Source: Bacteroidetes bacterium UBA2364 (GTDB lineage Bacteria > Bacteroidota > Rhodothermia > Rhodothermales > UBA2364). From it: DNA of 32,269 nucleotides. The position numbers were made by a program, and so were the translations under genes. The DNA lies in contig DDTM01000019.1 of NCBI GenBank assembly GCA_002344075.1, positions 1 to 32,269 of the forward strand, read 5' to 3'. Positions 1 through 8,135 of the stretch are shown here, one piece after another. Within the stretch, counting starts at the first letter, position 1; every line of letters begins with the position of its first letter. The notes below the pieces were generated by a model, which saw only the letters and a list, made by a program, of their open reading frames with translations, ran no database searches and had not been told where the DNA came from.

Positions 1-26
1 TCATTAAATCGTTAAAATCAAAAATA

Positions 27-626
27 ATGTATAAAGAAATAAGTAAGTGTATTGAACAGTTTTCTTCTGTAAATATTTCAGGGAATAGAAAACAAGCCTT
101 GCAGTCTCTGGTTGATTACATTCAAAACAAATCAAATTTAAAAAAAGTTATTCGTTTAAATTTTATTTGCACCCACAATTCTCGTAGAAGCCATTTATCA
201 CAAATTTGGGCACAAACGATGGCTTTTCATTTCGGAATTAAAAATGTGTTTTGTTATTCAGGCGGAACGGAAGCCACAGCTATGTTCCCAAAAGTTGCAG
301 AAACATTAGCCGATCAAGGATTTCAAATAAAGAAATTAAGCGAAACAGATAACCCTGTGTACGCTGTAAAATATGATGAAAATGAAAATTCAATTATTTG
401 TTTTTCTAAAGCCTACAACAATGCATTTAATCCCAAAGATAATTTTGGAGCGATAATAACCTGCAACAATGCAGATGAAGGTTGCCCAATAGTTTTTGGA
501 GCAGAAGCTCGTTTTTCTATCAAATATGACGATCCCAAAGCTTTTGACAACATAGACTTACAAACTGAAAAATATGCCGAACGAAGTTTAGAAATAGCAC
601 AAGAAATGTGGTGGGTTTTTTTGTAA
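27..626 (+). CDS. arsC: Thioredoxin-coupled arsenate reductase / LMW protein-tyrosine-phosphatase family
   Basis: A cytoplasmic 199-residue protein of the low-molecular-weight tyrosine phosphatase fold, predicted to reduce arsenate to arsenite. The P-loop CX5R motif is at C48-R54 (CTHNSRRS). A second cysteine pair, C146 and C153, sits in a C-x6-C-P arrangement followed by a YDDP motif, matching the C10/C82/C89 relay of the S. aureus type ArsC. That supports arsenate reduction by thioredoxin rather than plain phosphatase activity. About 35 N-terminal residues precede the core, as is common in Bacteroidota homologues. The gene is AT-rich compared with the genes after 1.5 kb, suggesting horizontal transfer. 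It is followed 13 bp later by a wrecked permease gene, so its usual efflux partner is missing here. Confidence 0.85.
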   Translation: MYKEISKCIEQFSSVNISGNRKQALQSLVDYIQNKSNLKKVIRLNFICTHNSRRSHLSQIWAQTMAFHFGIKNVFCYSGGTEATAMFPKVAETLADQGFQIKKLSETDNPVYAVKYDENENSIICFSKAYNNAFNPKDNFGAIITCNNADEGCPIVFGAEARFSIKYDDPKAFDNIDLQTEKYAERSLEIAQEMWWVFL

Positions 627-639
627 ATAAAATAAAAAT

Positions 640-1114
640 ATGTTTGACTGGATACAACATTTTACCGATTAGCTAATATATAATATCTTTCATATAACAC
701 AAAGTAATGAATTAGGTAATGTCTTGATTTTTTTGTCTATAATACATTAAAAACATTGCTTCTACTTTTCTTAATTACTTCGCTAATGGGTGTTGTAAAT
801 TTTTATTTTACTATAGGTAAAGTTGGAAATTTTTTATCTCGAAATAAACTTTTTGATTCAGAATATTTACTTGCTTCCACATTCGAAGCGATAACACCAT
901 TTTGTTCTTGCTCGTCGGTTTCTTTATTTATTGGCTTTGTAAAAGGTGATATTCCGTTAAGTATAACATTTGCTTTTCTAGTTACTTCACCATTGGTTAA
1001 TGAAGTAGCTATTGCCATGTTTGTGGAGATTTTAGATTAAAAGTCGCCATAATTTATGTAAGTAGCGGTATCCTTTTAGAAATGCTGGGTGACTATGTAT
1101 TGGAAAAATTGAAA
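640..1114 (+). pseudogene. Decayed permease of the ArsP/YraQ type (PF03773), multiple disruptions and 3' truncation
   Basis: The translation can be followed through three frames. It starts at ATG 640 (MFDWIQHFTD), then meets an in-frame TAG at 670-672 where a Trp is expected. Reading continues in the same frame to about 727, then must shift at the T7 run at 728-734 (resuming FFVYNTLKTLLLLF). It runs through the family signature with the TPFCSCSS motif and SPLVNEVAIAMF to about 1030. A second shift resumes at 1031 (LKVAIIYVSSGILLEML) and similarity ends near 1114, where repeat-like DNA begins. Family members have about 300 or more residues with eight or so helices; fewer than half remain. An open frame at 756-1040 (TTG start) is only a fragment of this gene. 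The family is often found beside arsenic genes. Confidence 0.8.
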
Positions 1115-1115
1115 A

Positions 1116-1186
1116 GCTCCGTAGGGGCGTTATCATAATAGAAAACCAAGCAAAACAACCCTATACAAACCAGCCCCGTAAGGGCG
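1116..1186. repeat. Repeat-like motifs: two GCYCCGTARGGGCG units next to the permease break
   Basis: Two near-identical 14-base units lie at 1116-1129 (gctccgtaggggcg) and 1173-1186 (gccccgtaagggcg). Each is partly self-complementary. The first begins exactly where similarity to the permease pseudogene stops. GC-rich units of this kind, flanked by AT-rich spacers, resemble interspersed intergenic repeats common in Bacteroidota genomes. That assignment is from memory of such sequences and needs a self-comparison of the genome. Confidence 0.45.
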
Positions 1187-1504
1187 ACATCATTCGATAA
1201 CCTGTCCGGTCGGCATAAAAGGTGAAAGAGGTGTTCACGAGGTACTTTGGATAGTTTTGAAATATACCCCCGTAAAAAGCGTGGTAGCATTTTTGAGATG
1301 CATCAGGGGAGGCATCCGATATAAAGAGGGCGTTTTTACCCATTAATTGTATCGCTAAAACATTCGATTTGCCAAAACATCGCATAGGGTCGCCCGGTAT
1401 AGGTGCTAAAAGGATATAGAAGGGATGAAAAACTGAAACCAAACCCCTGTGGAAGGCGTTCCTCAAGCAATACATATTGTCCCAAATCTAAACCCCTAAA
1501 CTGT
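1187..1504. other. Non-coding stretch between the acquired island and osmC
   Basis: About 320 bases with no convincing gene. Short open frames on the minus strand (for example 1161-1475) are low-complexity and resemble nothing known. The open frame running into OsmC from 1403 has no family-like residues before Met 1505. The text continues the repeat-like style of the preceding units. The promoter of osmC should lie at its 3' end, but I cannot point to a specific box. Confidence 0.5.
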
Positions 1505-1933
1505 ATGTCTATCAAAAGAACCGCTCTTGCACATTGGGAAGGCTCCGGTGCCGAGGGTACGGGCACCCTTACCACGCCGATGAGTCGTTTTATGGATAAT
1601 CATCCCTATTCCTTTAAAGCCCGTTTCAAAAATGAAGATGGCTCACTTGGCACCAATCCGGAAGAACTGATTGTGGCCGCTCATGCAGGTTGTTATGCCA
1701 TGAAACTCAGTTTTGTGCTGGGTGGATTGGGCTTTACACCAGAGGCATTGGATGTAAAAGGCACATTGCACATGAACGAAGGCGTGATAGAAACCATTCA
1801 TCTGGCTGTAGAAGCCAAAGTTCCGGGTATCTCAGATGAGCAATTCTTGGCTGCCACCACCGACGCAAAGGAGAATTGCCCGGTTTCTAAGGTACTCAAT
1901 GCGGCTATTTCTTTAGAGGCACGCTTGGTCTAA
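1505..1933 (+). CDS. osmC: OsmC-family peroxiredoxin-like organic hydroperoxide reductase
   Basis: A 142-residue cytoplasmic enzyme of the OsmC/Ohr family, which reduces organic hydroperoxides by a dithiol mechanism. Both family cysteines are present: C63 in AAHAGCYAMKLS and C125 in ENCPVSKVL. R40 and E54 sit where the family keeps its active-site Arg and Glu. The length matches OsmC (about 140 residues). The ATG at 1505 is chosen because the upstream extension of the same open frame to 1403 has no family similarity and lies in repeat-like DNA. A strong terminator follows at 1958-1991, so it is likely a single-gene transcript. The OsmC-like subfamily is favoured over Ohr by the AHAGCYAMKLS context, but the two were not separated by alignment. 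Confidence 0.88.
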   Translation: MSIKRTALAHWEGSGAEGTGTLTTPMSRFMDNHPYSFKARFKNEDGSLGTNPEELIVAAHAGCYAMKLSFVLGGLGFTPEALDVKGTLHMNEGVIETIHLAVEAKVPGISDEQFLAATTDAKENCPVSKVLNAAISLEARLV

Positions 1934-1957
1934 AACGGTGTCTAAAAGCACAAGACA

Positions 1958-1991
1958 ACGGGTACACCTAATAACAGATGTATCCGTTTTT
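1958..1991 (+). terminator. Rho-independent terminator of osmC
   Basis: A nine-pair stem (acgggtaca at 1958-1966 with tgtatccgt at 1979-1987, one G-U pair) encloses a 12-base loop. It is followed at once by a run of five T. It lies 24 bases after the osmC stop. The T-run is on the plus strand only, so it does not serve the converging CBS gene. Confidence 0.75.
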
Positions 1992-2016
1992 GTAATAAAA
2001 GAAGTGTCCGAAAATC

Positions 2017-2685
2017 TCATACTTCCAGATAGCGGAGAAACGCTTGGGCGCGGTATTGCAAGTCTTCATCGGTCTCGCCTTCACCAAAATCGGCTAAAAC
2101 TTGATAGCCATGATGCTCCAATACATGCCGGATTCTGCTCGCGTGGCTCGTGTTGAGCTTAAGGGTTACGCGCAGCCGTCCTTCCCAATCCAACGGTGAG
2201 TCGGTGGTGAGAGATAGGATTTTACCATTGTTTTCTTCTACCAGATAGGCGATGCGGGCGGGGGAAAAATCGCGGGATTCTTTTGCCTCTAATTCCAAGA
2301 CCACGCCATCGGCCTGTACATTCAGGATCGTACAAAACCAGTCATAGAGTTGTTTACGCTCCACAAGGCCAGCATAGTTTCCGTCCTTGTCTTCTACTGG
2401 AATGGTTGTGAGGTCGTGCAAAGACATCAGACGGGCCACTTCGTAGGCATGTTCGGTTTCCTGTACTTTGATGGGAGGCGGGAGGTACTGTGCTTCGAGG
2501 GTTTCATCCCAATCACTAAGGCTAAGTAGTTGTTCTTCCGAGACAATACCCAAAAGCACCGTCTGATTTTGTACCACAGGTAAATGCCTTACCCGATACT
2601 CGGAGAGTAACTCTAAGGCCACCTCTATTGTGTCGTCTGGTTTGAGTGCTGGGGTTATGGGGCTTAACAATTGGGAGGCTATCAT
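2017..2685 (-). CDS. CBS-domain pair protein with C-terminal ACT-like region (AcuB-like)
   Basis: A 222-residue soluble protein with two CBS motifs, at about residues 7-60 (starting LLSPITPALKPDDTIEVAL, with VRHLPVVQ) and 70-125 (AYEVARLMSLHDLTTIPVED). These modules usually bind adenine nucleotides and act as energy or ligand sensors. The C-terminal third (SPARIAYLVEENNGKILSLT, then VTLKLNT and a HHGY turn) looks like an ACT fold, the same order as in B. subtilis AcuB. No catalytic domain is attached, so the partner is unknown. It lies upstream of nothing on its own strand and downstream of hflX with a 104-bp gap, so it could be the last gene of the hflX-side transcript. The start ATG at 2685 fits the first CBS strand. 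Confidence 0.75.
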   Translation of the reverse strand: MIASQLLSPITPALKPDDTIEVALELLSEYRVRHLPVVQNQTVLLGIVSEEQLLSLSDWDETLEAQYLPPPIKVQETEHAYEVARLMSLHDLTTIPVEDKDGNYAGLVERKQLYDWFCTILNVQADGVVLELEAKESRDFSPARIAYLVEENNGKILSLTTDSPLDWEGRLRVTLKLNTSHASRIRHVLEHHGYQVLADFGEGETDEDLQYRAQAFLRYLEV

Positions 2686-2789
2686 GCACGTGGCCTTTTG
2701 TGGGTTAACGATTTTTGTGGCCTATCCTTTAGATTTACAAAAAAACGGTGATGAATGCAAAATTATTTTGGTCTTTTTTTAGGTTTTAT

Positions 2790-4145
2790 TTACACCAAAG
2801 CGGGTGCATCGGTCGGAATGTATTCTGGCAAGGTGTCCAGAAGACCATCTATTTCTTTTGTCAACTTGGGCGAGAGACGAAAATGCACCCTTGTTACCAA
2901 TTCTGATTCCTCGGCATAACGGGCTTGGGCCATCACGTAGGACTCATCCAATACCTCGGCAGACTTATGGATATAGGCCACGGCACGGGTCATGTTCATC
3001 GGGAAGTAGGCAATGCGTTCCACATAATCGCGTTCAATAAAGGCTTGTAGGCGACGTTTTAGCTCCTCGATGCCTATTCCCCGCAAACCAGAGACCATCA
3101 CCGCATCCGGAAATTGTTCGCGCAAGGCCATTAACAGACCGCGTTCCTCCAAGGCATCAATTTTATTAAATACCATGAGGGTAGGTTTGTCGGTCACGCC
3201 CAGTTCACGGAGGGTTTCATTTACGACAGCAATGTGTTGTTCAAAATTGGGATGGTTTACATCTACCACATGCAATAGGACATCGCTTTCGCGCACTTCG
3301 TCGAGGGTACTTTTGAAACTTTCGACCAGTTTGTGGGGCAATTTTCGGATAAAACCGACAGTATCGGAAAGGAGGGTCTTCCACTCTGGGCTGAGGTACA
3401 CCGTCCGGGTGGTCGAGTCTAAGGTTGCAAACAAGCGGTTCTCCGCAAGTACCGTAGCATTTGCCAAGGTGTTCATCAGTGTGGACTTTCCGGCATTGGT
3501 ATAACCTACCAACGAGACGCGCCATTCTTGTTCGCGGTTTTTGCGTTGCGTAGCCCGTTGGCGGTCTATCTCGGCCAATTTCCGGCGGAGAACAGCAATC
3601 CGGTCACCAATGAGGCGACGGTCTGTCTCGATCTGAGTTTCGCCCGGACCTTTTGTTCCAATTCCCCCTTTTTGACGGGAAAGGTGAGTCCATTGCCGCG
3701 TAAGGCGGGTGCGCATGTATTCCAATTGGGCCAGTTCCACCTGTGTTTTTGCGGTTGCAGATTGGGCCCTACTGGCAAAAATATCAAGGATCAACCCTGT
3801 TCTATCCACCAATTTACATTTCAGGGTACGTTCAATATTCCGAATTTGCATGGGGGAGAGGTCGTCATCGAAGATGACCATATCGGTTTTTTCGCGCTCC
3901 ACCCACTCGGCCAATTCGGCAATTTTGCCGGAACCAAGGTAGGTGGCGGAGTTGATTTTGGGCAGGTTTTGGACAAGGCGTCCTGTCACCTTTGCGCCAG
4001 CAGTATCGGCCAAAAGTTCCAATTCATTTAGGGCGTCTTCTACATACCACTTAGAAACTTCGGGTGTAATTAAACCTACCACAATCGCTGTTTCCGGCTT
4101 TTTTTGACTGGGGTTCAGTTCATTCAGAAAAGATTCGGCGTTCAA
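2790..4145 (-). CDS. hflX: Ribosome-associated GTPase HflX
   Basis: A 451-residue GTPase of the HflX family, which binds the 50S subunit and rescues stalled or heat-damaged ribosomes. The N-terminal HflX domain (YLGSGK near 69-73, FDDDLSPMQIRNIE near 92-105) is followed by the glycine-rich linker GGIGTKGPGETQIETDRR (160-177). The G domain then follows with G1 GYTNAGKS 214-221, G3 DTVGF 261-265 and G4 NKID 327-330. All expected motifs are intact and the length is usual. No ATG is available in frame after the upstream stop, so translation probably begins at the TTG at 4145. It lies 100 bp downstream of menD on the same strand. Confidence 0.95.
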   Translation of the reverse strand: MNAESFLNELNPSQKKPETAIVVGLITPEVSKWYVEDALNELELLADTAGAKVTGRLVQNLPKINSATYLGSGKIAELAEWVEREKTDMVIFDDDLSPMQIRNIERTLKCKLVDRTGLILDIFASRAQSATAKTQVELAQLEYMRTRLTRQWTHLSRQKGGIGTKGPGETQIETDRRLIGDRIAVLRRKLAEIDRQRATQRKNREQEWRVSLVGYTNAGKSTLMNTLANATVLAENRLFATLDSTTRTVYLSPEWKTLLSDTVGFIRKLPHKLVESFKSTLDEVRESDVLLHVVDVNHPNFEQHIAVVNETLRELGVTDKPTLMVFNKIDALEERGLLMALREQFPDAVMVSGLRGIGIEELKRRLQAFIERDYVERIAYFPMNMTRAVAYIHKSAEVLDESYVMAQARYAEESELVTRVHFRLSPKLTKEIDGLLDTLPEYIPTDAPALV

Positions 4146-4196
4146 ATGGGTAATTGAGTCTGGTTGATGAAATGAAGGACTGTTTTTTTATTGAGC

Positions 4197-4223
4197 GATG
4201 TTTAAAATCATATTAAAAACATC
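4197..4223. repeat. Inverted repeat between menD and hflX
   Basis: Perfect seven-base arms, gatgttt at 4197-4203 and aaacatc at 4217-4223, separated by 13 AT-rich bases. It lies in the 100-bp gap before hflX. No T-run follows on the minus strand, so it is more likely a regulatory or mRNA-structure element than a terminator. Chance occurrence in AT-rich DNA is possible. Confidence 0.35.
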
Positions 4224-4245
4224 TTTCAAACGTCCTTTACACGCT

Positions 4246-6003
4246 TTAGGTTTCAATGAATCCGTCAATAGCATGTAGAATTCCGGTTTGTATATGTTGA
4301 TGGCGTACCCAGTTTTCTTTGCGATGGGTAGAGACCTCAATCATGCCGGATTTTCCCGAAACCGTCATGTTTTGATAAACGGATTCAAATTCTTCGGTGG
4401 TTTGGGGCGAGGCATAGGATAGGTCAAAGAAACGGGCGGCATAAGAAAACGTTCGGCCATGTGGCGTACCAAAGTATGGCTCAAAAACATCTGCCTCGGC
4501 GGAAATGGGCAAGAAGGAAAAAATACCGCCCCCATCGTTATTCACCACCACCACCGTTATGGGAATGGGGCTTTGGCGCACCATAAGCAAGCTATTCAGA
4601 TCGTGCAGCAACGAAACATCACCAATCAAGAGGGTAACAGGTTGTTGCCGTCCGATGGCAAATCCTACCGTCGAGGCCACCAAACCATCTATGCCGCTTG
4701 CTCCACGATTGGTTCCGATAGCCACCGAAGCGGAGGCAGGAAGGGCATACATATCGGCATCGCGGATAGGCATGGAGTTCCCCAAAAACCATGCATGACC
4801 TTCGGGCAGTAAGCGCGAAAGGGTACGTGCCACAAATGGCTCTGAAAGGTTTTCGGGTTTGTTGTCTAAATACTGTTCGAGGAACGTTCCAACTTTTCGG
4901 TTGGCTGCTTGCCAAGAGGTGAGCCAATTGTGAGGAGAAGTGTATTTTTCTCCGCAAAATGCAGACAATTCATGAATAAAGGTATTGGGGTCTGCCTCCA
5001 CATTCTGTGTTACCAAGTGCGCCGGATCGCTCCGGAAAGGATGGTTTTTGACAACAACATAGGTTTGCGGACGAATCGTTTCGATCCATTTTTGGAGTCG
5101 TTTAGACGTAAACCGACTTCCGATCTGTAAAATCACTTCTGGTTTGTGCGCTTCCGAAAAAGCCGAAGAAAGCAAGAGTTGGTCGTAGTAATGGATTAGA
5201 TGTGGGTGTTCGGTCAAACGAAATTGAGATCCGATATCGGGCAAGATGGGCCAGTTGAGCATGGAAAGGCGGTCTAACCACGTTGGGACGTCCACTGTGT
5301 GTGGGCCTAATTGTCCCAAAATCACGAGACCTTTCTTGGAAGTACCGCAAAACGAAACGGAACCAAGTTGCATCTTGGATTCGATCGGAGCCACTGGATT
5401 GGTTGGTCTTTCTGCAAGGGGGGCCAAGTATCTTGCATGATCGAAGGGAACCGACTGGGGTGCAAGTGGTTCGCGAAACATACAATTCAGATGAACGGGG
5501 CCTTTTTGTTGGGTACTCTGGGACACAGCGTACCCAACCGTAGAACGTACCATTTGTGCTGGAATGGACATATCGGGACAGGGCATATCGAATGCCCAGC
5601 GGATAAACGTGCCGAAAATACCCGTTTGCCGAATGGTTTGGTTGGCATCGGTCTCGCGAAGTTCCGGCGGACGATCGGCGGTGAGGAGGAGTATGGGCAC
5701 CCGGTCGTTCGAGGCTTCCACCACCGCAGGCAAACCATTGGCGACGGCGGTTCCGGAGGTTGTTACCCAAACGGCAGGATTTCCGGTGGCACGTGCAAAG
5801 CCCAGTGCGGCAAAAGCCGTCCCGCGTTCATCCGGATGAACAGTTTTTTTAGTATTGGGATGACGGGCAATAGCGACAGCGAGTGGCGTAGAACGCGATC
5901 CGGGTGCAATAAAAAAATGATCAATCCCATTACGGACGAGTTCATCCACCATGAGATCTGCCCAAAGTTGGTTGAGGTTGGCGGTACTCAGCGTGTATTC
6001 CAT
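4246..6003 (-). CDS. menD: 2-succinyl-5-enolpyruvyl-6-hydroxy-3-cyclohexene-1-carboxylate synthase (MenD)
   Basis: A 585-residue thiamine-diphosphate enzyme that joins isochorismate and 2-oxoglutarate (with decarboxylation) to give SEPHCHC in menaquinone synthesis. The N-terminal PYR domain shows LVRNGIDHFFIAPGSRSTPL and the ThDP-activating Glu in HPDERGTAF (E59). The C-terminal PP domain has GDVSLLHD (from about 461) and NNDGGG (488-493), the Mg/ThDP motif. SMPIRDAD and GTNRGASGIDG are also typical of MenD. The ATG at 6003 is preferred over a GTG at 6024. It leaves a 13-bp gap from the exonuclease III stop and matches family N-termini. Other men genes are not in this window. Confidence 0.95.
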   Translation of the reverse strand: MEYTLSTANLNQLWADLMVDELVRNGIDHFFIAPGSRSTPLAVAIARHPNTKKTVHPDERGTAFAALGFARATGNPAVWVTTSGTAVANGLPAVVEASNDRVPILLLTADRPPELRETDANQTIRQTGIFGTFIRWAFDMPCPDMSIPAQMVRSTVGYAVSQSTQQKGPVHLNCMFREPLAPQSVPFDHARYLAPLAERPTNPVAPIESKMQLGSVSFCGTSKKGLVILGQLGPHTVDVPTWLDRLSMLNWPILPDIGSQFRLTEHPHLIHYYDQLLLSSAFSEAHKPEVILQIGSRFTSKRLQKWIETIRPQTYVVVKNHPFRSDPAHLVTQNVEADPNTFIHELSAFCGEKYTSPHNWLTSWQAANRKVGTFLEQYLDNKPENLSEPFVARTLSRLLPEGHAWFLGNSMPIRDADMYALPASASVAIGTNRGASGIDGLVASTVGFAIGRQQPVTLLIGDVSLLHDLNSLLMVRQSPIPITVVVVNNDGGGIFSFLPISAEADVFEPYFGTPHGRTFSYAARFFDLSYASPQTTEEFESVYQNMTVSGKSGMIEVSTHRKENWVRHQHIQTGILHAIDGFIET

Positions 6004-6016
6004 AAGTAATTTTGCG

Positions 6017-6802
6017 CTAAACACCTGCGATTTCTATGCCTACAGGGCAATGGTCGCTGCCCAAAACATCCGACCAGATAAACGCCTCGGAAATATGGGG
6101 CAATATCCGTTCTTCCACAAAAAAGTAATCTATCCGCCAACCGATATTTTTGCCTCTTGCGCCTGCCAAATTGGACCACCACGAATAAGCCCCTTCGGTA
6201 TCGGGATATAGGTGCCGGAAGGTGTCTCTGAACCCTGCGTTGTGGAAGTGATCCACCCAAATGCGCTCTTCCGGTAAAAATCCAGAGGTTTTTTGATTTC
6301 CTTTGGGACGTGCCAAATCTATGGGCTGGTGGGCAATATTTACATCTCCACAGAAAATGACTGGGCGCGTATCGGTGGCACGGAGTTGGTTCACATGGTC
6401 TAAGAATGCTTGGTTATACGCCAATTTATATGGGACACGGCTCAGGTCACGGCGGCCACTCGGAAAGTATGCATTCACCAAAATAAAATGCCGGAACCAC
6501 GCCGTAATGGTACGTCCTTCAGTATCAAAATCTGGATTGCCTAAGCCCATTTGTAGATTTTCCGGTTCTTCCTTGGTAAAGAGGGCCGTTCCGGAGTAGC
6601 CCGCTTTCTCGGCGGGATGCCAAAAGGTGTACCAACCTTCGGGGCGGAGTACGGTGACTGGAACTTGCGCCTCGGTTGCTTTTATTTCTTGTAGGCAAAG
6701 AATATCTGGCGAGGTTTGGAAGAGCCACGCCGCAAAACCTTTTTGGGCAACCGAGCGAATACCATTCACATTCCAAGAGATCAGTTTTTTGGTATCAGAC
6801 AT
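6017..6802 (-). CDS. xth: Exodeoxyribonuclease III (AP endonuclease family)
   Basis: A 261-residue enzyme of the exonuclease III/ExoA family, cutting at abasic sites and removing 3' blocking groups in base-excision repair. Motifs run in order: ISWNVNGIRS (8-17), LQEIK with metal ligand E39, LVNAYFPSG, GDVNIAH, IDYFFV and the terminal GSDHCPVG. All catalytic positions are present. The open frame extends upstream to 6910, but family similarity starts at MSDTKK, so ATG 6802 is used; the longer form would overlap the preceding barrel gene. It is placed directly before menD on the same strand. Confidence 0.93.
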   Translation of the reverse strand: MSDTKKLISWNVNGIRSVAQKGFAAWLFQTSPDILCLQEIKATEAQVPVTVLRPEGWYTFWHPAEKAGYSGTALFTKEEPENLQMGLGNPDFDTEGRTITAWFRHFILVNAYFPSGRRDLSRVPYKLAYNQAFLDHVNQLRATDTRPVIFCGDVNIAHQPIDLARPKGNQKTSGFLPEERIWVDHFHNAGFRDTFRHLYPDTEGAYSWWSNLAGARGKNIGWRIDYFFVEERILPHISEAFIWSDVLGSDHCPVGIEIAGV

Positions 6803-6851
6803 GATAACGGGCGTTAGGTGTTTAAAAATTGATTCATATTCGTTACTGCGC

Positions 6852-7514
6852 TTAGAACATAATGCCCAACGAAACGGAAACGCCTTGATTGCGTTTCGGG
6901 TTGGTGTCATTTTTCACTAAATCCAAAATCCCAAGGCTATAACGGGCGTCCAACATCCACATGTGGCTCCCACGCCGAAGGCGAGCGCCTACACCAGCCA
7001 CGGTTCCGATGTCTATAGAGCGGACGGATTCATCGGCATTGTCTTCGAGCCATTCCGGTTGCCCCCTCAGTCCGGCTTTGGTGCGGGCATCCATCAAGAA
7101 CGAAATTTGCGGCCCAACGTGAATGCGCGGCGCCATCTTGGCATCAGGTATCAGGTCCACAACTGCTATCACGGGCACATCAAGATACACCATATCAAAC
7201 CGAAAGAGGTTTAAATCCGGAAATAGCGTGGGGTCGTACAGTTGTGCGCCTTTTGGTGAGTAAAGGGCTTCTGCCTGAAACCCCAGCCGATCATTGGATT
7301 GATGGTATAGGATCAAGCCTACCGTTTGGCGTGTGGTAGCCGCGAATTCGGTGTCCGGATCGTTCCAAAAGCGGGTTTGATTAAGTCCTATTCTGGCACC
7401 AATGCCGTATTCTTGGGCCGTTACCACCTGAAACAACCCTAAACCAATCAGTAGGTTAATGTGGAATAGGTTGGGCAATAAACGGAGAGGTATCCGATGT
7501 TTCTTCTGGTTCAT
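6852..7514 (-). CDS. PorT-like outer-membrane beta-barrel protein
   Basis: A 220-residue exported protein. From the ATG at 7514 the N-terminus has a basic stretch (NQKKHR), a hydrophobic core (LLIGLGLFQ) and a cleavage site after VTA before QEYG. The mature part alternates polar and hydrophobic residues with barrel-like strands (GIGARIGLN, GFQAEALYSPKGAQL, VGPQISFLMDA, LDARYSLGI) and ends in a terminal Phe (SLGIMF). This pattern fits the PorT/outer-membrane beta-barrel group (PF13568). Its ligand is unknown. Its start lies inside the preceding membrane-protein gene (59-base overlap); two ATGs at 7550 and 7553 would make the overlap longer and bury the signal peptide. Confidence 0.75.
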   Translation of the reverse strand: MNQKKHRIPLRLLPNLFHINLLIGLGLFQVVTAQEYGIGARIGLNQTRFWNDPDTEFAATTRQTVGLILYHQSNDRLGFQAEALYSPKGAQLYDPTLFPDLNLFRFDMVYLDVPVIAVVDLIPDAKMAPRIHVGPQISFLMDARTKAGLRGQPEWLEDNADESVRSIDIGTVAGVGARLRRGSHMWMLDARYSLGILDLVKNDTNPKRNQGVSVSLGIMF

Positions 7515-8040
7515 CTTCAAAATGGTCGGCATTTTGTAAGGGGAATTCATCATTCAAAATAATATCATGATGGTCGTAAGAAAGTCTGAGATAGGCAGAA
7601 GCCTTTTTTCTGCTGGGGTATGCTGCACCTAAAAACAGGATCAATACACCAAAAAGATATAGAAACAGGCGACGTCCAGTCAGAGAAAATCCGATTAGTG
7701 AAAAAGCCATTGGGACACATACAATCGTCCATCGGAGAATGCAGGCCGTTTCATATATGTCCAATTTGTCTAATAATTTGGGGTATCGGGTTGCCGAGGA
7801 CACAATGTGGGCAAACACCCATAATGATAATACAATCCCTATAACGGCAAGTGTAGGAACAAAAAAACTGAGCACACTAAAGATAGGCCGAACCACTTCC
7901 TGAACAATAAACAATTTATAACGCACCAAAACAAAGCTGAGCACAGCAAAACCTACTAAGCCTCCCAGTGTAGTGCCAAACATAACCTTCAGCCGCTGAT
8001 CATAAAGGAAAGGCGTTGTGTAAAGGTGTTGTGCATTCAT
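7456..8040 (-). CDS. Four-helix integral membrane protein of unknown function
   Basis: A 194-residue protein with four hydrophobic segments: about 24-44 (GTTLGGLVGFAVLSFVLV), 55-80 (VLSFFVPTLAVIGIVLSLWVF), 102-120 and 125-143 (LFLYLFGVLILFLGAAYP). A charged soluble tail follows, rich in Asp and Glu (residues 150-194). I do not recognise the family. The tail is encoded in the same DNA as the signal peptide of the next gene, in another frame, which suggests the two are translationally coupled. The gene is divergent from the WYL regulator at 8136, with a 95-bp shared upstream region, so the regulator could control it. Confidence 0.65.
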   Translation of the reverse strand: MNAQHLYTTPFLYDQRLKVMFGTTLGGLVGFAVLSFVLVRYKLFIVQEVVRPIFSVLSFFVPTLAVIGIVLSLWVFAHIVSSATRYPKLLDKLDIYETACILRWTIVCVPMAFSLIGFSLTGRRLFLYLFGVLILFLGAAYPSRKKASAYLRLSYDHHDIILNDEFPLQNADHFEDEPEETSDTSPFIAQPIPH

Positions 8041-8135
8041 AATAAGGCTAATTCATGAGGCAAGAAGGAACGATTAGGCCCAAAATACGGTATCTTATGT
8101 CATAAACTACGTATGATTTTTTCAAAACCTCTGCT

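Noticed and set aside
640..1040. Programmed frameshifting as the explanation for the broken permease
   Set aside because: There is also an in-frame TAG at codon 11, a second shift and a missing 3' half, so decay explains the pattern better.
1161..1475. 104-codon minus-strand open frame in the repeat-like region
   Set aside because: No domain or signal; the region looks like interspersed repeat DNA and overlapping frames are equally open.
1938..2156. 72-codon plus-strand open frame after osmC
   Set aside because: It contains the osmC terminator and runs antisense into the CBS-domain gene.
3528..4031. 167-codon plus-strand open frame opposite hflX
   Set aside because: Antisense to the conserved N-terminal half of hflX and without family similarity.
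5311..6009. 232-codon plus-strand open frame opposite menD
   Set aside because: It lies entirely antisense to an intact menD with all motifs, and its translation is low in structure and rich in Arg, Trp and Cys, typical of a shadow frame.
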